DNA from: Suillus spraguei | Taxonomy: Eukaryota > Basidiomycota > Agaricomycetes > Boletales > Suillaceae | NCBI GenBank assembly: GCA_016800925.1 | Contig: JABCPU010000048.1 | Coordinates: forward strand, 62,001-126,000 | Direction of reading: 5' to 3' | Length of the DNA: 64,000 nt | Part shown: positions 38,270-50,376 of the stretch, in pieces | Layout: each line of letters starts with the position of its first letter | How positions within the stretch are numbered: the stretch's first letter is position 1 | Translations under genes and position numbers: made by a program | The notes under the pieces: model-generated | The model's database searches: none | Seen by the model: only the letters and a program-made list of their open reading frames with translations | What the model was told of the DNA's origin: nothing

Positions 38270-41020
38270 GTCAAGCACGTAGATTTGTTGGAGCCACTTG
38301 CAATGGATGTTATTGATATGGTGGTGCTTGGCATACACTATCTTCAGTTCAGCTAGAAGTAAAGAATCTGAGTCATTAGTAACGAGTGAATCAATCACTC
38401 CTGAGATGGTCCTATCTTTGTGCTCAACCCAATTCTGTAGATGCTTGATGTTGACATTGAGCCATATAATCTCTTCATGCGATCACATTAACTTGAAATA
38501 CTTTGTAGCCATCTTGTGATTAGCAGAGATAGTCCACAGCTTCATGAGGATATCATGCCATGAGTATTTCAGAAGTGAGAATTCGCCCAGAGATGCATAT
38601 CTGACAACTTCAGAGTAGTTGAGCACAGGACATGGTGGATTTTGTAAGGGTGTGAGTTTGTTGTACTTCTCCAATGCTGTTTGGATGGCAGCCGAACATT
38701 GTGTGATGGCCTTTGATATATACTTCTGCATTTTGTAACCTACGTAGTGCATGAGTATATCTCATATCTTAGTGTCAAGTAAAGACCTACCGGTGCTAGA
38801 AAGATTAGCCTTAGATAGCTCAAAAAGACACCAAATGACCAAGCCCTCAAACTCCTCAACTGAACAAATAAATTGACGTTCCTGAGAATATTGGGCTGCT
38901 TGCATATATTTTGCATTGTGTGGTAACCACCACTCAGTAATACTGTGACACTTCTTGTAGCTCATATTTGCATAGTGCAGATGCATATTCAGTTTCAAAT
39001 GCCTTAGAACTGTGGTGAGCAGTGACATTGAGGCCAGAGGTGTGAGTAAAATGTGCAGGGGTGTATGTCAGAAAGGAGACAGAAGTGAGATGGCCATACA
39101 TTGCTCTAAAACATGCGATGAGAAATAAATCAACAACAGGACATAAAGACAAACTCTGTATAGTAAAGCTTCTCAAGCTGTTTGACATAAGCCACTGTGA
39201 TTGCATCTGAAGTAGGTTCCACTGCAACCTTGCAAAGGTAATTGTACTCCTTATTTTGCCAGTTTATAGATTCTGTGTCTGTAAGATTATGGAGCCGCTT
39301 GAACACCTCAAGCACAGATGTGTCCATCTCAATGATTTGGAGAGCTTGAACATAATTATTGTACAAGAATGTGCCTAAAGTCATCAGGTATCATTGCTGT
39401 TAGGTGCTCGAAGCACATACTGAGTTCTGAGTACCTGTCCATGTCCCACTGATCAAAGTGGAGGTCAAGGAATTGCATCCAATGAAAGTATGACACATGT
39501 CTAATAAGGAATGCAGTGCTGTTTGAACTAGCGAAGACATGTTCACAAGTTTCGAGGTCTTCAAGGCCTAGGCCACTCAGATATAATGGGTGATTGCAAA
39601 GCTGACATTGGCAGTCATGAGAAAAGCCATGGAAGGCATTTACAACAACTTGTAAATTAAGTTCAGCTGCCTTCATTCCAATAGAACTTGTGGTGATTGT
39701 TTTGCGAGATGAGCATGCGATATCATGTCTGTTAAGACCATACTCAAAAGGTAAGAGATTCAAAGGGCTTTGGCCTCAGTTTGTGCACTGTGCCCCTTTC
39801 CCAAGTAATGCCCCTTATTTGGAGGAAGGTTATACGTTCAAAGATCTGGAAGTGATATCATGATGGATCCAAATGTCCGAAGGTTATCCAAAAATGGGAG
39901 ACGGAACAAGGATTAAGACTAGTCTCAGAATGAGTTCCTTAACTAGAAACTAACAGAGGTGGAGTACCCAAGGGTAGAGTCGGAGAGGTAGACTTATAGG
40001 AGTCAATCCTAAGTCTCAGAAGATGACTGGAGTCAGAATGACTTAAGTCCGGAGGAAAGAATGAGCAGAATCTAAGATGATATTCGAACTAAGGTTCTAC
40101 AGAGATCTACAAGTGGTTTATATACTGTAAGTAACTAGCACGATAATCAACAAGTCCGGGACCAAGGGCTATGTACGATGTATAACGGAAGTCTATTAGT
40201 TAATGCACAGCGGATCAGTAAGCATGAGTGGAAATGAAAAACAGGTAATGGATCAATGAACAGGATGAAAATATACACAGCCAGAGGATCAGTAGATCCT
40301 GAACCATCCAATCGCTTAGCTGAGAAATTGCCATCCATTGCATGGAGCCATGCTGGCGATAATGTTGGCTCATCAGGCTGCTATGAAGTTTATGTAAATT
40401 GTATTAAACATATAGGCAGAAAGAAATTATTACCTTGAATGCGCATGAAGGACAAGCACCTTTCATCTGCCAGTGATCAGGATCCCTGCCTAAGATCCCA
40501 TCAACACAACTTTGAACTTCTACAAAATTTGCCCACAAAATTTGCAGATAGATGTCAAACACATTTGAAAATTGTTCACAAAGCTGTTGAAAATATGTTA
40601 CCTGTATGTAAGTTAGTATGGCATCATAACATAAACACTGCAATCTTACATTATGAAGTGTGCACAAGACCTCCGTTATTGCCTGAATACTAAATGATGA
40701 CTGTTGTCATTGTATCGGTGATATAATTCAAGGCATTCTATGCGAATAGCGATGCTTGGCTGTAGTGGGGAACACCCCAAAAGTCCTACATGAAGGAGGG
40801 CTGCATTTGCTGGTTCATTAGGATATTGCTCAATGGTAACAGTGTGTGCAAAATCTATCAATGTGTGATTGAGAGTCAGTAAGGGCCACGCATCAAGGAA
40901 ATAAAACCTCACCCATAATCCCAACAGCATCGACATGGAATGTAGTAGATGCGACAGTATGTCAGCCACAGCTGGTGCCTCATGTTTCCATGCCAAGTAG
41001 GCATCAACAAGGATGGGCAT
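38270..41020 (-). pseudogene. KDZ-type transposase, incomplete, split by LTR-A
   Basis: Minus-strand pieces appear in the family's order: MPILVDAYLAWKHEAP, SMLLGLWVRFYFLD, LLHVGLLGCSP, ALGRD-like ILGRDPDHWQ with CPSCAFK, LHAMDGNFSAKRLD, then, after LTR-A, VVVNAFHGFSHDCQC, GLGLEDLETCEHVFASSN and FLYNNYVQALQI. The C-terminal YKMQKYISKAI and LNVNIKHLQNWVEHKD regions run to about 38270. The central catalytic segment (equivalent to WAIFDGTG...YDIGC in the copy at 56930-57557) is missing, apparently lost with the truncated end of LTR-A. Stops and frame changes confirm a dead copy. KDZ (Kyakuja-Dileera-Zisupton) elements are cut-and-paste DNA transposons abundant in basidiomycetes. Confidence 0.75.
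39730..40285. mobile_element. LTR family A, 3' truncated
   Basis: Starts TGTTAAGACCATACTCAA and follows the LTR-A sequence for about 556 bp. It then breaks near 40285 into KDZ coding sequence, about 200 bp before the expected TATATGACA end. The missing end coincides with the missing core of the KDZ gene, suggesting one deletion removed both. Confidence 0.7.
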
Positions 41021-41159
41021 CTGCTCCTTCCAAGCAGCATGGGTATGCTGGTGATGCTGCCTTCAGGTCCACACATCAATGTGCTTGCATATATGAGGCT
41101 CCATAGAGATAAACATTAGCTACATGTATAGTTGAAAAACTTTGACTTACTGTTCTTGA

Positions 41160-42110
41160 GAGCATGTCTTGAAAATTTCAGACAGAAGGGGGCCATCCAC
41201 AGGCTCGTCATCAGCTAAGTCATCTGTATGTCCACTATCATCAAAGGTCTCATCTCCAAAGTCCATGATCTCAAGGAATCACACTCAGCTTCCAGCTGAG
41301 CATCAGCAAGTAGCTCCTGCATGTGTTGGGAATTTTCTAATGGCAATGAGTAGGAAACCAGTGGGATTATAATCACTATACCTTGAATCTGGCACTGTTC
41401 TTGCTCCCTGAGAAGCTGCTGGCATCGTATTTGAGTGAGTGATGAGAGTCATGGTGACCCTCGATGACGTTGACATATGTTTTCTCAGGGGAATCATGGT
41501 GGTGTTGAATGAAGGGAAGAATGTGTTGCAAAAAGAGAAAACCAACTGGCAGCTAAGGCTGATCAACATGAGATAAGGGCCATGTGGGAATATAGAGGAC
41601 ATCAAGATGACAAACATTGAAGGAATACTGGGATCAGGGCCAGGGATGAGCATAATCACAAGCTCATCATCAAGGACGATGCAACACAGAGACATTTGAA
41701 TGCAAAGAACAGGGCCATGTGGGAATACAGAGGACATCAAGACAACAAACATTGAAGGAATGGTGGGATAGAGGCCAGGGACGAGCAAGATCATGAGTTC
41801 ATCATCAAGGACAATGCAGTGACTGAAAGAGAAGGATGTGGTAAGCTTCATAAGGCATAGTGATAGCACCATACCTTGTAGGAGATATCTGGCGCAATGA
41901 TAAAGAAAATAGAGGCATTTCAGAACAAGGACATTGGCAATGCCATCAGAAGTGTCAGGGTTAAAAAACATAAAAGAACGGCGTGATTCAGACCAGGGAT
42001 GAGCAGGATGGTGAGCTCATCATTGGCAAAATGTGGAGGCAGAAAGGGAAGTGCGTGGGAATCATTAAACAATGTACCAGGAGTTCCACATTTTTGGCGC
42101 AATGTCTATT
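41160..42110. mobile_element. Right inverted arm of the large DNA transposon
   Basis: Reverse complement of the left arm at 30932-31574 plus the sequence after 33294, including two of the roughly 137-bp units. The match begins at about 42080 (reverse complement GTACATTGTTTAATGATTCC) and fades inward near 41500. Arms of this length facing each other around KDZ coding remnants support a single ancient element about 11 kb long today, inflated by later insertions. Confidence 0.5.
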
Positions 42111-42776
42111 GCTCCACAACACATAGACATAAAGACTTAACTCTTTGATGCTCCAATAGACTGAACTATAAGGTATAACATCTGCTATTTTTTTTCAAAA
42201 CTCAATGTGTTGAGTCCAGCGGAGAGTTACTGCCAGAAAAGTGCATTTTCCCTAGAGTTCGTGCACTTTGTCACACCAAGTCACATGTCTGCCGCTTTGC
42301 ACTCCAGAGTCCACAGTGTCAGCACTGTTCGTACAGAAGTCAGCAAATTTCAATTTGGCATTGGTGTTTTTGTGCCACACTTCAGCATTGCGGAGGTTTG
42401 ATTTACCAGTCTCAATGTAACACTTTGGATAGTTTGTCATGTCTGGAGCATATTTCTTTTATTGCAGATGATCCTGACAAGCATGTAGCCCCGGAGAAAT
42501 TTATTTTAGTATTCTCTCATCATGTATAACCATCATACCATATTCCAGAATTTTATGTGGTGATCTGACCTTCAGAGCGAGCCTTAGATGCACAGAACTA
42601 GCCTCCAGCACCAATAAGTTGACCACAAACGAGATTTTCTTCAAAGATATATATGGAACTGTGCATTATATTGGGGGAAACCCATATGCAACATACATAA
42701 AGATTTCGTCCAGAATTGCTTGTGCTAGAGTTGATGCGCGGACTCTTGGGACACACGGACTCGTGGGACTATCTAG
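42111..42776. other. Unassigned region left of the duplicated block
   Basis: A minus-strand piece at 42252-42440 (AEVWHKNTNAKLKFADFC) looks protein-like but is unrecognised. No intact gene. The duplicated block begins at 42777. Confidence 0.3.
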
Positions 42777-45058
42777 TATAACCTTCAAATCCGTATACTG
42801 CTTTGCATCTGAAAAACAATGCTTCGTATACTTTGGCAATTCCATATTAGTTGGTGAAGGCAGTAGTGAACTCGGTTTGGGCAAAACCGATGCGAGACCT
42901 GCCGGAATCGAACACAGTGTAGAAGCGCTGGAGGAATACGTAGCCATTAACAAAGGCATACCCTACGCCAATGGGTGTGTCAAGGCTTTTAACGACGAGA
43001 AATATATCGTCGGCTTTGCCACTAACAATGTGGTTGAGAGAACGAGGCCAGATTTGCGCATTAGCGTTGAATTGGTATATTTCCTGTACAAATGGTGAAC
43101 AAGGGGTGTGAGGGCTGACAGAATTGATGTACCCGGCCAATATAGAATTTCAAAATATATAGGGCCTTGTATTGTTTAGTGGTAATCTGGAGAAGACCAT
43201 TCGCATTCACAATACCGCCGGTTGCAATCCTGTACCTTTCATAGGCATCTATTGAACGCTGATGAGACCATTGTTACTCGCTGCACTCAAAATACACACC
43301 GGAGGCAATGTAAAGAAAGGTGCAACCGCAATCCACGACGCCAGCGGTGTTGGGTATGAGTTCTATATCACCGTAGGTGATGCCCTGCTCGATACTCCAA
43401 TACCGCGATGAGGAGGGGGTGACAGCACTGAAACAAAACATTTACTGTTAGTCTGGATTGATACAGAAGCTGAGGTGCCTTACGTGTATTTAAGTCTGTT
43501 AATGTACTTAGGGTCGGTTCCACCAAAGGTAAGCTGTCCATAGTTGACTACACCTTCAGCGACGGGCTGGAAAAAGATACTAACAACACGCCGATGAATG
43601 GCGTTTTGATTAAACAGGTATTCAGTGACAGGCGGGATCGTGTTTTCTCGTGAATTTTGATTTTGTAGGGCGCCGAGACTTGACATTTGAGGCCCGATGC
43701 CAAGGACACCATCAACACGGCTGCCCCAAGTAGAAGCAACAGCGATTGGCATTTCGGTGATGGAGAGCTCATCAGAGAAAGTTAATGAATCATTGAATAT
43801 AGTTCCTATAGATACTAATCATAGGTATTTTCAACTTATGATTGTTGTATATCATACCTTGCAAGTAATTGATCGCCACAGGCTCTCCAGTGTTGACGCC
43901 AGTGGAGCTCAGGTACGGATTGCCGGTGCCAACCCATGTGATCGAGCTAGAGCTGTCGACCATCAAGTGGTCTTCAATAATACGTTAGCAGCCGCATGTT
44001 TTCTCAGTGTTGAACTTACAGGTTGTGGGGGAATTGCCAACGTTAACTGCTACGGTGTAGGCCATGCCAAGGTTTGACAAAGGGACATCAACACCAGGTG
44101 GGCCAAATTTTCTGTTTTCCCTAGTAAAGGCCGCCATGCGAGCTTCATCGTGCCGCAAGATGTCAGTAACGTTGGAGAATGTTAGCCTCCTGGTCATGGG
44201 GAGGGTGATGAGGGAATTATGAACTTCAACGGGCAATCCCGTGATGGAGGAAACCAGGAGCGCTAACAAGGACAGAACGGAGAACATGACTTCTGGAAAG
44301 TCATATCATCCTCGGTTATATACGTGATAGCGAACGCGATGGCAACGTTGAGCACCTTAGCCACGTCGGTCCCCCTCGAAAAAGTGATGACGAGATAGTT
44401 ACGATGCGAGTCATCGCGAGTGCAAGGATTCGACTTCCCATAAATGTGGCAAGAGACTGTTTGCTTTTGATCCCGGCATGCTATTTCTGAATCTCAGTGT
44501 TGACCAAAAATAGTCAGTCAGCACTTGACCTGACAACTAGTCGGTGCGTCAGCATCAGAGGACGGATGAATTCGATATTGTAGCCGTGGGAAGTATCAAC
44601 ATTGCAACTTGCAGAAAGCCTGGGAATCGGAATCGTGGCTATTTTGAAGATGCGGGTAAAACCAGAATTCATTCGGTGTGTAGAATGAAATACTAATATG
44701 GTCTTTGCGGTTGGTAAATGACAGGCAAGGAAGGTACTGCACATGGGGGTATGCGTGAAGATGAGTGGTGCACTACAAACCAGGGTATCGTTGTGGTCTT
44801 GGTATCTGGTCATTAGATGAAAGGTTTTGCTTGCAAATTCCAAATACGAGCATACTCTCCCCCTTTCTTCATGAGTTCATCGTGCGTCCCTTATTCCTGG
44901 ACAGTTTCATCGATGTACCTGCAGTGACCGCGTCAATGAGCAATGATGTTCGAGCAGACAGAAACTCACAAAATGAGATCCGCATGTTGTGTAAAATTTC
45001 CAAATCGGTGAGTGGAGGATCTTGTTGCCCTTCAATTTCCGTAGATGCTCTATTTCCA
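42777..45058. repeat. Segmental duplication, copy 1 (aspartic protease + ABC tail)
   Basis: Nearly identical to 58462-60741 in the same orientation. Shared sequence starts at GTATAACCTTCAAATCCG and ends at CTCTATTTCCA. No inverted or direct terminal repeats are seen at the edges of this copy. Confidence 0.85.
42847..44287 (-). CDS. Secreted pepsin-like (A1) protein with altered catalytic motifs
   Basis: Introns 43972-44019, 43806-43857, 43428-43483, 43249-43299 and 43084-43132 join six exons into an uninterrupted 394-aa frame. MFSVLSLLALLVSSITGLPV is a clear signal peptide, followed by a short propeptide (LTFSNVTDILRHDEARM). The mature part follows polyporopepsin: VAVNVGNSPTTYHL, the first catalytic loop VDSSSSITWVG, MSSLGALQNQNSRENTIPPV, QLTFGGTDP, the second loop VVDCGCTFLYIAS, and a C-terminal FVNGYVFLQRFYTVFD. 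Active enzymes have DTG at both loops; here they read DSS (Gly replaced by Ser) and DCG (Thr replaced by Cys). The Tyr flap region is also unusual (NYLQGTIF). The frame is intact, so expression is possible, but peptidase activity is doubtful. Confidence 0.82.
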
Positions 45059-45960
45059 TTAGTTATAACTACGTTCAAGTTAACATCTCGAAGAAACAGG
45101 GCTGCGCACCATATTCGGCCGTAGGATCCAGAGAGGCACTCGGCTCGTCGAATAACAGCATGCCAGCGGAAGACTCAGTTCGGAGACCAATGAGCGCATG
45201 AATGTATGGGAGCTATTTAAACAGTCTTTACCGAAATCTGAGGGGTCAAGGGATGATTACATACATTGCAAGCCGTTGCACTTGCCCGCAGCTAATTTGG
45301 AGGTCCAGAGGTCCAGACCTATAAATATGATCCATGAAAACACCCGGTGAGGGTTCAAGGGGATACCCAAAGAACATGGTAGTGCCTTCAGGGAGATCTC
45401 CATGGAAATCATTCACAGGAGTGACAGGACATTCAAGGTAGGTGTCAAATCCATTAGGGAACTCATCGATGAAGTCTTCTGCACCACCAAGATGGGCAGC
45501 TTCATGGACCTTATCATCATCATATGTGAGGGCAGGATTGCCAAGCCCAATGTTGTTGTGCATCTGCATGTGCATCAGAGATGTTGCTTCCAGAATGGCT
45601 CATAGAGAGGGGGAATCACATGTAGTCTTGGAGGAGGATGGACATGAGCAAGGTCACAGCAGGATCACACATTCTGAACTTAAGTTATTATTCAAATTGT
45701 TTGCTCTCTTATATTCATGTTCTTTTTTTTCGATGCATCATCATGTATATTTTTATTTTTTTTTTTTAATTTTGAATTTTGGACAGTAGTTCATTCACCA
45801 GTTAGTGTATATCGATAGGCATTAGTTTGAATTTCTGTGGTTAATGTTTTGATGTTGCAATCATTGATAAGGATTGTGCCTTCCATTGGGTCATAGATGC
45901 AGGAGATCAGTTTCATGATTGTGCTCTTTCCAGACCCATTCACCCCAACAATGACCTGCT
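44540..45960 (-). pseudogene. Decayed ABC transporter fragment, copy 2
   Basis: Minus-strand pieces: Walker A region near 45940 (NGSGKST-like), NIGLGNPALTYDDDK and DEFPNGFDTYLE (45440-45560), PEGTTMFFG, a damaged signature ISCGQVQRLA (about 45270), an intact-looking Walker B LLFDEPSASLDP (about 45150), and the C-terminal EFASKTFHL. An AT-rich insert with poly-T runs (about 45660-45840) separates Walker A from the rest. Frameshifts make it non-functional. The part below 45058 is shared with the second duplicated block. Confidence 0.65.
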
Positions 45961-45969
45961 GTTGTGATT

Positions 45970-46581
45970 AGGGAGCATGTTACAACATGGAAAACCTTGG
46001 CTGCTTGGAAGCCTGGTTTCCTGTGGGTAGTTGTACTGGAGGGTTGGAAGGTCACAGGGGCTTGGCCTCAGCTTGTAAGTTGTGCGCTGTGCTCCTTACC
46101 CAAGTATGTGCCCTTAATCTCAGATGAAGTCCAAGGGAGAGTTCTGATGAAGTCTAGATGGAGTCTGGACAAACTCTAAGGCAGGATAGCTCAATAGAGC
46201 TCCAAAGGACTTCTGGATGAGTGCAGGAACACACCAAAACTATTTCCAGAGGACAGGGAATAATGGTAAGACTACTCAGACAAAGTCTAAGGCAGGATAG
46301 GATCAAAGCTCCAGAGGGAAAGGTGATCCACAGGAGTCAGAGGACATGATAGGATAGGTCTGGAGTTAGGAAGAGCAGAGGAGCAAACAATCATATGAGC
46401 AGAGCTCCATGGATCTGAGGTGAGGTGTTAGACTACTATAGAGGATTAGGTCCAGATATGATGTAAGGAGAGTATAGACTACTCCAGACAAGATCCAGAA
46501 TAGAAGGAGACAGGATAATGCTACCATAGGTAGAGTCAGAAGTGAAACAGATGAAAGACAGGAGTTTCAGATGAAGTCCGG
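45970..46581. repeat. LTR-A-related sequence
   Basis: Contains GGGGCTTGGCCTCAGCTTGT, GTGCTCCTTACCCAAGTATG and repeated AGACTACTC.GACAAAGTC motifs that resemble the front part of LTR-A (GGCTTTGGCCTCAG, GCCCCTTTCCCGAGTA). Ends are not defined. No coding signal. Confidence 0.4.
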
Positions 46582-49446
46582 TGTAATGAACATATTGGCG
46601 CTGGGCTTAAACCCTATCTTTTGACACTCATCTCACATCTATAGGAGTTACCACTCGTCCATGGCGTCTTACCTTTTTAGCATTGCCGGCGCATCCCACG
46701 CTTACTGCACACCATACCGACTGCCGCACCTCATTCCACGTACTGATGTCCTTCCATGTCCTTGCTGCGTCTGCATAGCTCCATTTGGTGCGTTGTTTGT
46801 TTTATGTTTGTTATCACTGATTCCACGGCAAGTCTTATTACATGTGCCTGTGCCGCAGTGCCTCGCACTATGTTTACATATGGTGGTTACTACACTCAAG
46901 CGCTACTGATCTCACTTAGAGTATTCCAAATACATACAATTTAGGATATAAGCACCACATTGTAAAGATACAATCTAGCCTGGGCTGTAGATAAACCATG
47001 GCCTAAGCTAGTATGCAAGTCTTGCGCTCTACCTAGTCTGCTACTCTTGCGAGGCAAGAACATTCGACCCTAAAGGGAATGCTAAGTTAGTATAGTTCAT
47101 ATTGCCCAACCTGTGGTGTGAGAATGCCGTCGAGGTAGCGAGATGCTAGCGGTGACCTCCGGTCCGTGGGAAACTAGCGGTAATACTAGCGGTAAGCGTG
47201 GGAAAGCGGTAGACAAGCAGTAGCGAAAGTGGTAAAACTGGGTAGTGCATGCGGTAAAACTGCGGTAGTGTGTGCGGTAAAACTGCAGTAAGGCATGGGA
47301 AACTGGCGGTAAAACAAGCGGTGAAGCACGGGAAAGCATAGCGCAAGCGGTGAAGCATGGGAAAGTGGTAAAGAGCGGTGGTGCGTGCAGCAGTAAAACA
47401 ATTCTTAAGAGACAGTGACTTTGGTGAAAGACTTTATTCCATTTGAGACAGTAGTTGTGACAATTCCTAAGTACCATGTGTACCATAGAGGGAAAAGTAA
47501 AAGTACTGGAATGTGCGAAGAGTCCTTTTTAACATGTACCGTGAACGGCTGGAATACATAGCGAGAATGGTAGCGAGATAAAGATATTTAGCTAAGAGGC
47601 ACGCAGCGAGCAAGCGGTGTCACAGAAGGTAAGGTAAGTCTTGCCATAGCTTTAGTAACAGCAGAAACGAATATGCTACACCAATGGATCTTAGACGGAA
47701 ATGGAATGGACAGGAGGACATCGGTAGCGAGATTCGGTAAGGGGCAAGGATCCATGGAGCGAAAACGGTACCGGCGAAGCGAAAAGGGGTAATGCTCGCT
47801 ATAGGGGTTTTCTCGGTAGCCACTGTAGACAGTAATGAGACACTTGTGTAAAACGGCACTTTCATGGTCAGCGTGATATTGTTTGCTACAGCGTACCCCG
47901 CACAATACAGCACCTGATTTTACCCCATTGCACATACTATAGGTCAGGATTATTGTCTAGCTCTGGATCAACCCAGTTAGACTTAGTCTTTAAAGTTCCT
48001 TATCGCTCGTTAATCAATCACGCTGTAACGAACATATTGGCGCTGAGCTTAAAACCCCATATTTCGACACTCGTCTCACGTCTACAGGAGTTACCACTAG
48101 TCCATGGCCTTCTTACCCCTTTAGCAGTACTGGTGGCATCCCATGCTTACCGCACACTGTACGACTACCGCACCTCGTTCTACGAACCGATGTCCTTCCA
48201 TGTCCTTGCCGCGTCTGCATAGCTCCATTTGGTGCGTAGTTTGTTTCCTGTTCGTTATCACTGATTCCACGGCAAGCGTTATTACATGTTGCCTCATGCC
48301 GCAGCACCTCGCACTATGTTTACTTATGGCAGTTACTACACTCCAGTGCTACTGATCTCGCCTAGAGTATTCTGAGTACATACGAATTAGGATATAAGCA
48401 CCGCGTACCCCACACGATAAAGCACCTGATTTTACACCATTGCACGTACTATAGGTCAGGATTATTTCTAGCTCTGGATCAACCCAGTAGTGGACATAGT
48501 CTTTAAAGTTCCCTTATCGCTCGTTAATACATCATGCTCATTCTCTGTTACCGCTGGCATACCACTGGACTTTTGATTGTTACTTTTGACTGAACTTCTC
48601 ACACTCTGCTACTTTACCGCTGAAAGTACCGTGGACTTCTTTACTGTTTCTTTGCACCGCTCGCAACCTTACCACTACCGTGGAGACCACCGCTCGACAT
48701 CACTCGCTAGATGCAACTGTTACTGACTTTATCTTGACGACGGTAGCACCACAAAGCACGACACTAGTTCCGGCAGTATCATCACTGACTGTGGCAGCTT
48801 ACTGCTGACTCGGATGCTTGTTTCGCAAATAAGTTGGACTCGAACTTGACCATACTAAATAGGCATCCCCCTTTAGGGTCGAACGCTCTTGTTCTTACAA
48901 GTGAAGCAGACTAGATGGAGCGCAAGACTAACATACTAGCTTAGGCAGTGGTTTATCTACAGCCCAGGCTAGGTTGCATCTTTACAACACTCGTTCTCTG
49001 TTACCGCTGGAATACCGCTGGACTCTTGATTGCTATTTTGACTGAACTTCTCACGCACTGCTACTTTACTGCTGAAAGTACCACGGTCTTCCTTACTGTT
49101 TCTTTGCACTGCTCGCAACCTTACCGCTACCGCTGATATCACTGCTTGTCACTGCTTGTCACCGCTCGCTCGACGTTACAGTTTCAAGTATTATCTCGAC
49201 CAAGGTAGCTCTGCTACATACAATGCTAGTTCTGGCGGCATCATCACTGACCGCGGCAACTTACCGCTGACTACGACACTACATTTGCACATTGGTTTGA
49301 CTTGAACTTGACCATACTAACAGGCATCCCCCTTTAGGGTCGAATGCTCTTGTTTCGCAAGTGAAGCAGACTAGATGGAGCGCAAGACTCACATACTAAC
49401 TTAGGAGGTAGTTTATCTACAGCCCAGGTTAGGTTGTATCTTTACA
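46582..49446. repeat. Cluster of rearranged LTR-B copies
   Basis: Reverse-orientation LTR-B starts at 46582 and stops near 46960, where a forward-orientation piece (TGTAAAGATACAATCTAGCC) begins. After a run rich in GCGGTAAAAC motifs (47160-47400), a further reverse copy runs 48024-48986 (TGTAACGAACA to ATCTTTACA). A partial repeat of its last 450 bp follows to 49446. The arrangement implies repeated insertion and unequal exchange among LTR-B copies. No gene is present. Confidence 0.6.
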
Positions 49447-49906
49447 CTGGAAGGGTTGTGTAACAAAGGATCAATGCTCCAGCCTATGGAATGATCCCAT
49501 AGGTCTGAGCTGGAAGCTTACAAGGGCCAGAGCCCAAGTGTGAGAACAGAAACAGAGTTATATAGACATGATAACAAGATACAGAGTAATCAGAAGAATG
49601 TACAGAAATAGCAAAGCAAGCAGAAAGCAAGCAATGATCAGACTGAAGTCTCTAGGAGTTGTACTACAAGGTTATATACTGTAGGTATCATAATGGAGGA
49701 TCAGTAAGCACAGTCTGAGGCTATGTATGTAGCATGTGGAAATATATTGGTAAGTACAACAGAACATAAGTAAATGAACTCAAAGATAAACTCATATGGA
49801 ATGTATTATCAAAATGGAGGCAGAGATAACTGAAAGCTGGAAGCACAGATATATACTAAAAGGGGTAATGTGCAGGTGCATGGGAATAGTTATAGTTTCA
49901 GATATG
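49447..49906. repeat. Probable LTR related to family A
   Basis: Contains GTTATATACTGTAGGTATC and GATCAGTAAGCACAGTCTGA, followed by GCTATGTATGTAGC, in the same order as LTR-A (GTTTATATACTGTAAGTA, CTATGTACGATGTA). Boundaries are unclear. Confidence 0.35.
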
Positions 49907-50376
49907 TGTTACAGTCGTACGTACCCCTATTCATTTTTCTTCTGTTCGTCTTACTATGTATATCATGTGATACATTTCTTGACTCATACACTCAACACGT
50001 CTGTACTATAGTTGCCTTCCTCTTTAGGATATGCACTTACATGTCTCTCTTGGTCCATGCGCACATATTGGCCTATTTAAGCACATTGTATTACACTGTA
50101 TACTTTACTTTAATCTTACTGGGTCTTACCTGGAATATCCTTCACTTAGGTCTCCAATCTAAGTCGTCTGAATCATCTCTAAGTCTAAGCACTCCTTAGC
50201 CTTAGTCTCTATTCTCGATTGTCTTTGAGTCGTGAATCTTAGACTGAACCTCTAGTTGTACTAGGAATCCTTCCTTGTACTCCTTGTCCTCATTCTCTTT
50301 TGAATGTAGTAGATCTTCCCAGTAGACCAACTGTGTCTTCTCACTGTCGCTGGAGACACCACCCCAGTTCATAACA
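49907..50376 (+). mobile_element. LTR family C, probable 5' LTR of the Gypsy element
   Basis: TGTTACAG...TTCATAACA, the reverse complement of the solo LTR-C copies at 33922 and 35882. It lies 121 nt before the gag ATG on the same strand, so it is the likely 5' LTR. A primer-binding site is not obvious just after it. No 3' LTR is left. Confidence 0.6.

Noticed and set aside
45715..45770. Poly-T run as a possible LINE/SINE poly-A tail in reverse
   Set aside because: No adjoining LINE or SINE sequence or target duplication could be identified.
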